Part shown: piece after piece, positions 62,666-64,000 of the stretch | Layout: every line of letters starts with the position of its first letter | Position numbering within the stretch: the stretch's first letter is position 1 | NCBI RefSeq assembly: GCF_015668515.1 | Contig: NZ_JADPFO010000001.1 | Coordinates: 373,331-437,330 of the forward strand | DNA length: 64,000 nucleotides | Direction of reading: 5' to 3' | Origin: Paraclostridium tenue | GTDB taxonomy: Bacteria; Bacillota; Clostridia; Peptostreptococcales; Peptostreptococcaceae | Program-made: the position numbers and the translations under genes | The notes under the pieces: model-generated | Databases searched by the model: none | What the model saw: only the letters and a program-made list of their open reading frames with translations | What the model was told of the DNA's origin: nothing

Positions 62666-62694
62666 TTGACACATGTAAAAAGATACTATAATAT
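62666..62694 (+). promoter_or_regulatory. Sigma-A promoter of the symporter gene
   Basis: TTGACA (62666-62671) with TAATAT (62689-62694) at 17 bp, or TATAAT (62687-62692) at 15 bp. No known riboswitch fold in the ~75-base leader. Confidence 0.65.
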
Positions 62695-62771
62695 GAATAA
62701 TCGAGGGGGGAATTGGTTAAATAAATAACTAGTTTCAGAAATTATAATATTATACATAATGGAGGACCAAT

Positions 62772-63998
62772 ATGGGGGAAAGTTCATTTTTATCACAATT
62801 TTTAATGGTAACAGACATTAAAACAGTACTTTTTATGATTGTTTTATTAGGAACATTTTTTATAGTAAAACAGTTTGAAAAGAAAAAAGTAAAGTTCTCA
62901 ACGAGAACAATTTATGCAACAATTATAGGGCTTGCATTAGGAGTTATAATTCAATTGGTAGCAGGACTTCCAGAAGATCCAACAAAAGTAGTTTGGTTAC
63001 AAGAAGTAACTAAATGGTATGGATTATTTGGATATGGATTTATGGATTTATTAAAAATGTTAGTTGTACCTATGGTATTTGTATCAATTATAAGAGTTAT
63101 AATTAATATGAAAGAAGGGGACAATTTACAAGCACTAACATTTAGATCATTAGGTATGTTGCTTGGAACTACAGCATTAGCAGCTATTATAGGTATAGTA
63201 GTTGGTAATGTAATGCAATTAGGTGTTGGAACACAAGTGGCAGGAATTGAAGCTCCTGAAATGAGAGAAATAACACCTCTAGTTGATACTTTAAGAAGTT
63301 TATTACCATCAAACCCTGTAGGGGCTATGGCAGAGGGTAATATAGTTGCTATAATAGTATTTGCTACTTTCTTAGGACTTGCAACAAATAGAATGAAGAA
63401 AAAGTATATGGATGTTGTAAAGCCATTTATAAACTTAGTAGAAGCTTTCTACAAGATAATAGTAAGCGTTGCTATGACAGTTATAAAGTTTATGCCTTAT
63501 GCAGTAGTTGCATTACTTGCAAATACAATAACTGCAAGAGGTATATCATCTATGATATCAGTGGTTGAGTTTGTAGTAGCTTTATATGTTGCAACAGCTA
63601 TATTATTTGTAGTGCATTTAGTTATAGTAACTTTAAATGGATTAAATCCAATAACTTACATAAAAAATGCTGCAGAACCTTTATTATTAGCATTTACATC
63701 TCGTTCAAGTTTAGGGACACTTCCTGTGACTATAGAAGCACTTGTTAAAAATCAAGGAGTTGACGAAGGTGTATCAAGTTTCACTGCAAGTTTAGGAGCT
63801 AATATGGGGATGAATGGTTGTGCTGGTATATACCCTGCGTTAATGGCTATAACTATAGCTAATATGGCTGGAGTAGATAAAGACATAAGTTTTTATGTTA
63901 TGCTTTTAGTAGTTATAACAATATCTTCACTTGGTATAGCAGGTCTTCCAGGAACAGCTACAATGGCAGTTTCAGTAGTTGTGTCAGGTGTAGGATAG
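62772..63998 (+). CDS. Cystine/dicarboxylate:cation symporter (DAACS), apparently truncated
   Basis: 408 residues. TcyP/YhcL-like member of the dicarboxylate/amino-acid:cation family: LLKMLVVPMVFVSIIRVI near residue 96, the serine-rich HP1-type AFTSRSSLGTLPVT near residue 306, NMG motif in LGANMGMNGCAG near 335, and HP2 GIAGLPGTATMA near 389. It stops (TAG 63996-63998) just after HP2, before the last helix with its conserved Asp/Asn residues. One missing base after GTAGGA would keep the frame open, so this is probably a frameshift at the window edge or a sequencing error. Ribosome-binding site TGGAGGA. Confidence 0.82.
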   Translation: MGESSFLSQFLMVTDIKTVLFMIVLLGTFFIVKQFEKKKVKFSTRTIYATIIGLALGVIIQLVAGLPEDPTKVVWLQEVTKWYGLFGYGFMDLLKMLVVPMVFVSIIRVIINMKEGDNLQALTFRSLGMLLGTTALAAIIGIVVGNVMQLGVGTQVAGIEAPEMREITPLVDTLRSLLPSNPVGAMAEGNIVAIIVFATFLGLATNRMKKKYMDVVKPFINLVEAFYKIIVSVAMTVIKFMPYAVVALLANTITARGISSMISVVEFVVALYVATAILFVVHLVIVTLNGLNPITYIKNAAEPLLLAFTSRSSLGTLPVTIEALVKNQGVDEGVSSFTASLGANMGMNGCAGIYPALMAITIANMAGVDKDISFYVMLLVVITISSLGIAGLPGTATMAVSVVVSGVG

Positions 63999-64000
63999 GT

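Overview
The window is chromosomal DNA of a low-G+C, spore-forming Gram-positive anaerobe of the clostridial type. The evidence is very AT-rich DNA, strong AGGAGG-type ribosome-binding sites, TTG starts, short tight operons and many U-tailed hairpin terminators. Gene content also fits: a queK-qrtT-queL queuine-salvage operon as known from Clostridioides difficile, DppA, clostridial DUF3793, and molybdenum-hydroxylase and spore-surface-type genes. A Peptostreptococcaceae member (Clostridioides, Paraclostridium, Paeniclostridium or relatives) is the best guess; this is inference. No rRNA, tRNA, CRISPR array or complete insertion sequence was seen.

Layout. 1-5.0 kb: an NhaD/ArsB-type permease, a small HTH/zinc-ribbon protein and the TldD-TldE protease pair. 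5.0-8.6 kb: an exported cell-wall-binding repeat protein flanked by two copies of a short hydrophobic peptide gene (one frameshifted relative to the other), a long hairpin element, a lipoprotein, a gene remnant and an island of unusual composition. 8.57-10.95 kb: a preQ1-I riboswitch followed by queK-qrtT-queL (nucleoside hydrolase, ECF S-component, radical-SAM queuine lyase). 11-20 kb: a lipoprotein, small unknown proteins, GltS, a four-repeat protein, an ArsP_2-type 10-TM metal exporter, MntP, and a His/Lys/Glu-rich repeat protein. 19.9-25.6 kb: a DMT exporter that seems to start at ATA, a nucleotidyltransferase/NahK-like kinase pair, an alpha/beta hydrolase, a flavodoxin and DppA. 25.7-29.9 kb: alr-ldcA and the molybdopterin genes mogA/moaB-moaA-moaC. 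30-41.7 kb: Fe-dependent alcohol dehydrogenase, Xaa-Pro peptidase, a Fur-box-controlled DUF3793 gene, HAD phosphatase, lipases, a frameshifted acyltransferase, a lipoprotein cyclophilin, a YbhN-like membrane protein and tiny ORFs. 41.9-56.5 kb: purine permease, cation/proton antiporter, the three-subunit xanthine-dehydrogenase-type hydroxylase, an AAC(3)-type acetyltransferase, rhodanese, two PLP enzymes, a transmembrane terpene-cyclase-like protein, and yqeC-mocA-moeA-like cofactor maturation genes. 56.6-60.6 kb: an ABC-F ATPase whose 3' end is duplicated about 2.1 kb downstream, the two copies bracketing a nonsense-mutated tyrosine recombinase and a cargo gene with a structured leader. 60.7-64 kb: a candidate spore-appendage (Ena-like) protein, an LRAT-fold protein, a YitT protein and a cystine/dicarboxylate symporter that stops early at the window edge.

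How genes fit together. MoaA/MoaC/MogA make molybdopterin. YqeC, MocA and the MoeA-like protein are expected to finish the cytidylated (possibly selenium-dependent) cofactor for the hydroxylase, and the purine permease would bring in its substrate. DppA, alanine racemase and LD-carboxypeptidase form a peptidoglycan-peptide group. QueK, QrtT and QueL take up queuosine/queuine and turn it into preQ1, whose level is read by the leader riboswitch. The least explained items are the four-repeat protein at 16.1 kb, the duplicated micropeptides, the terminator that contains the antiporter's ribosome-binding site, the terpene-cyclase-like protein, the Ena-like protein and the element inserted behind the ABC-F gene.
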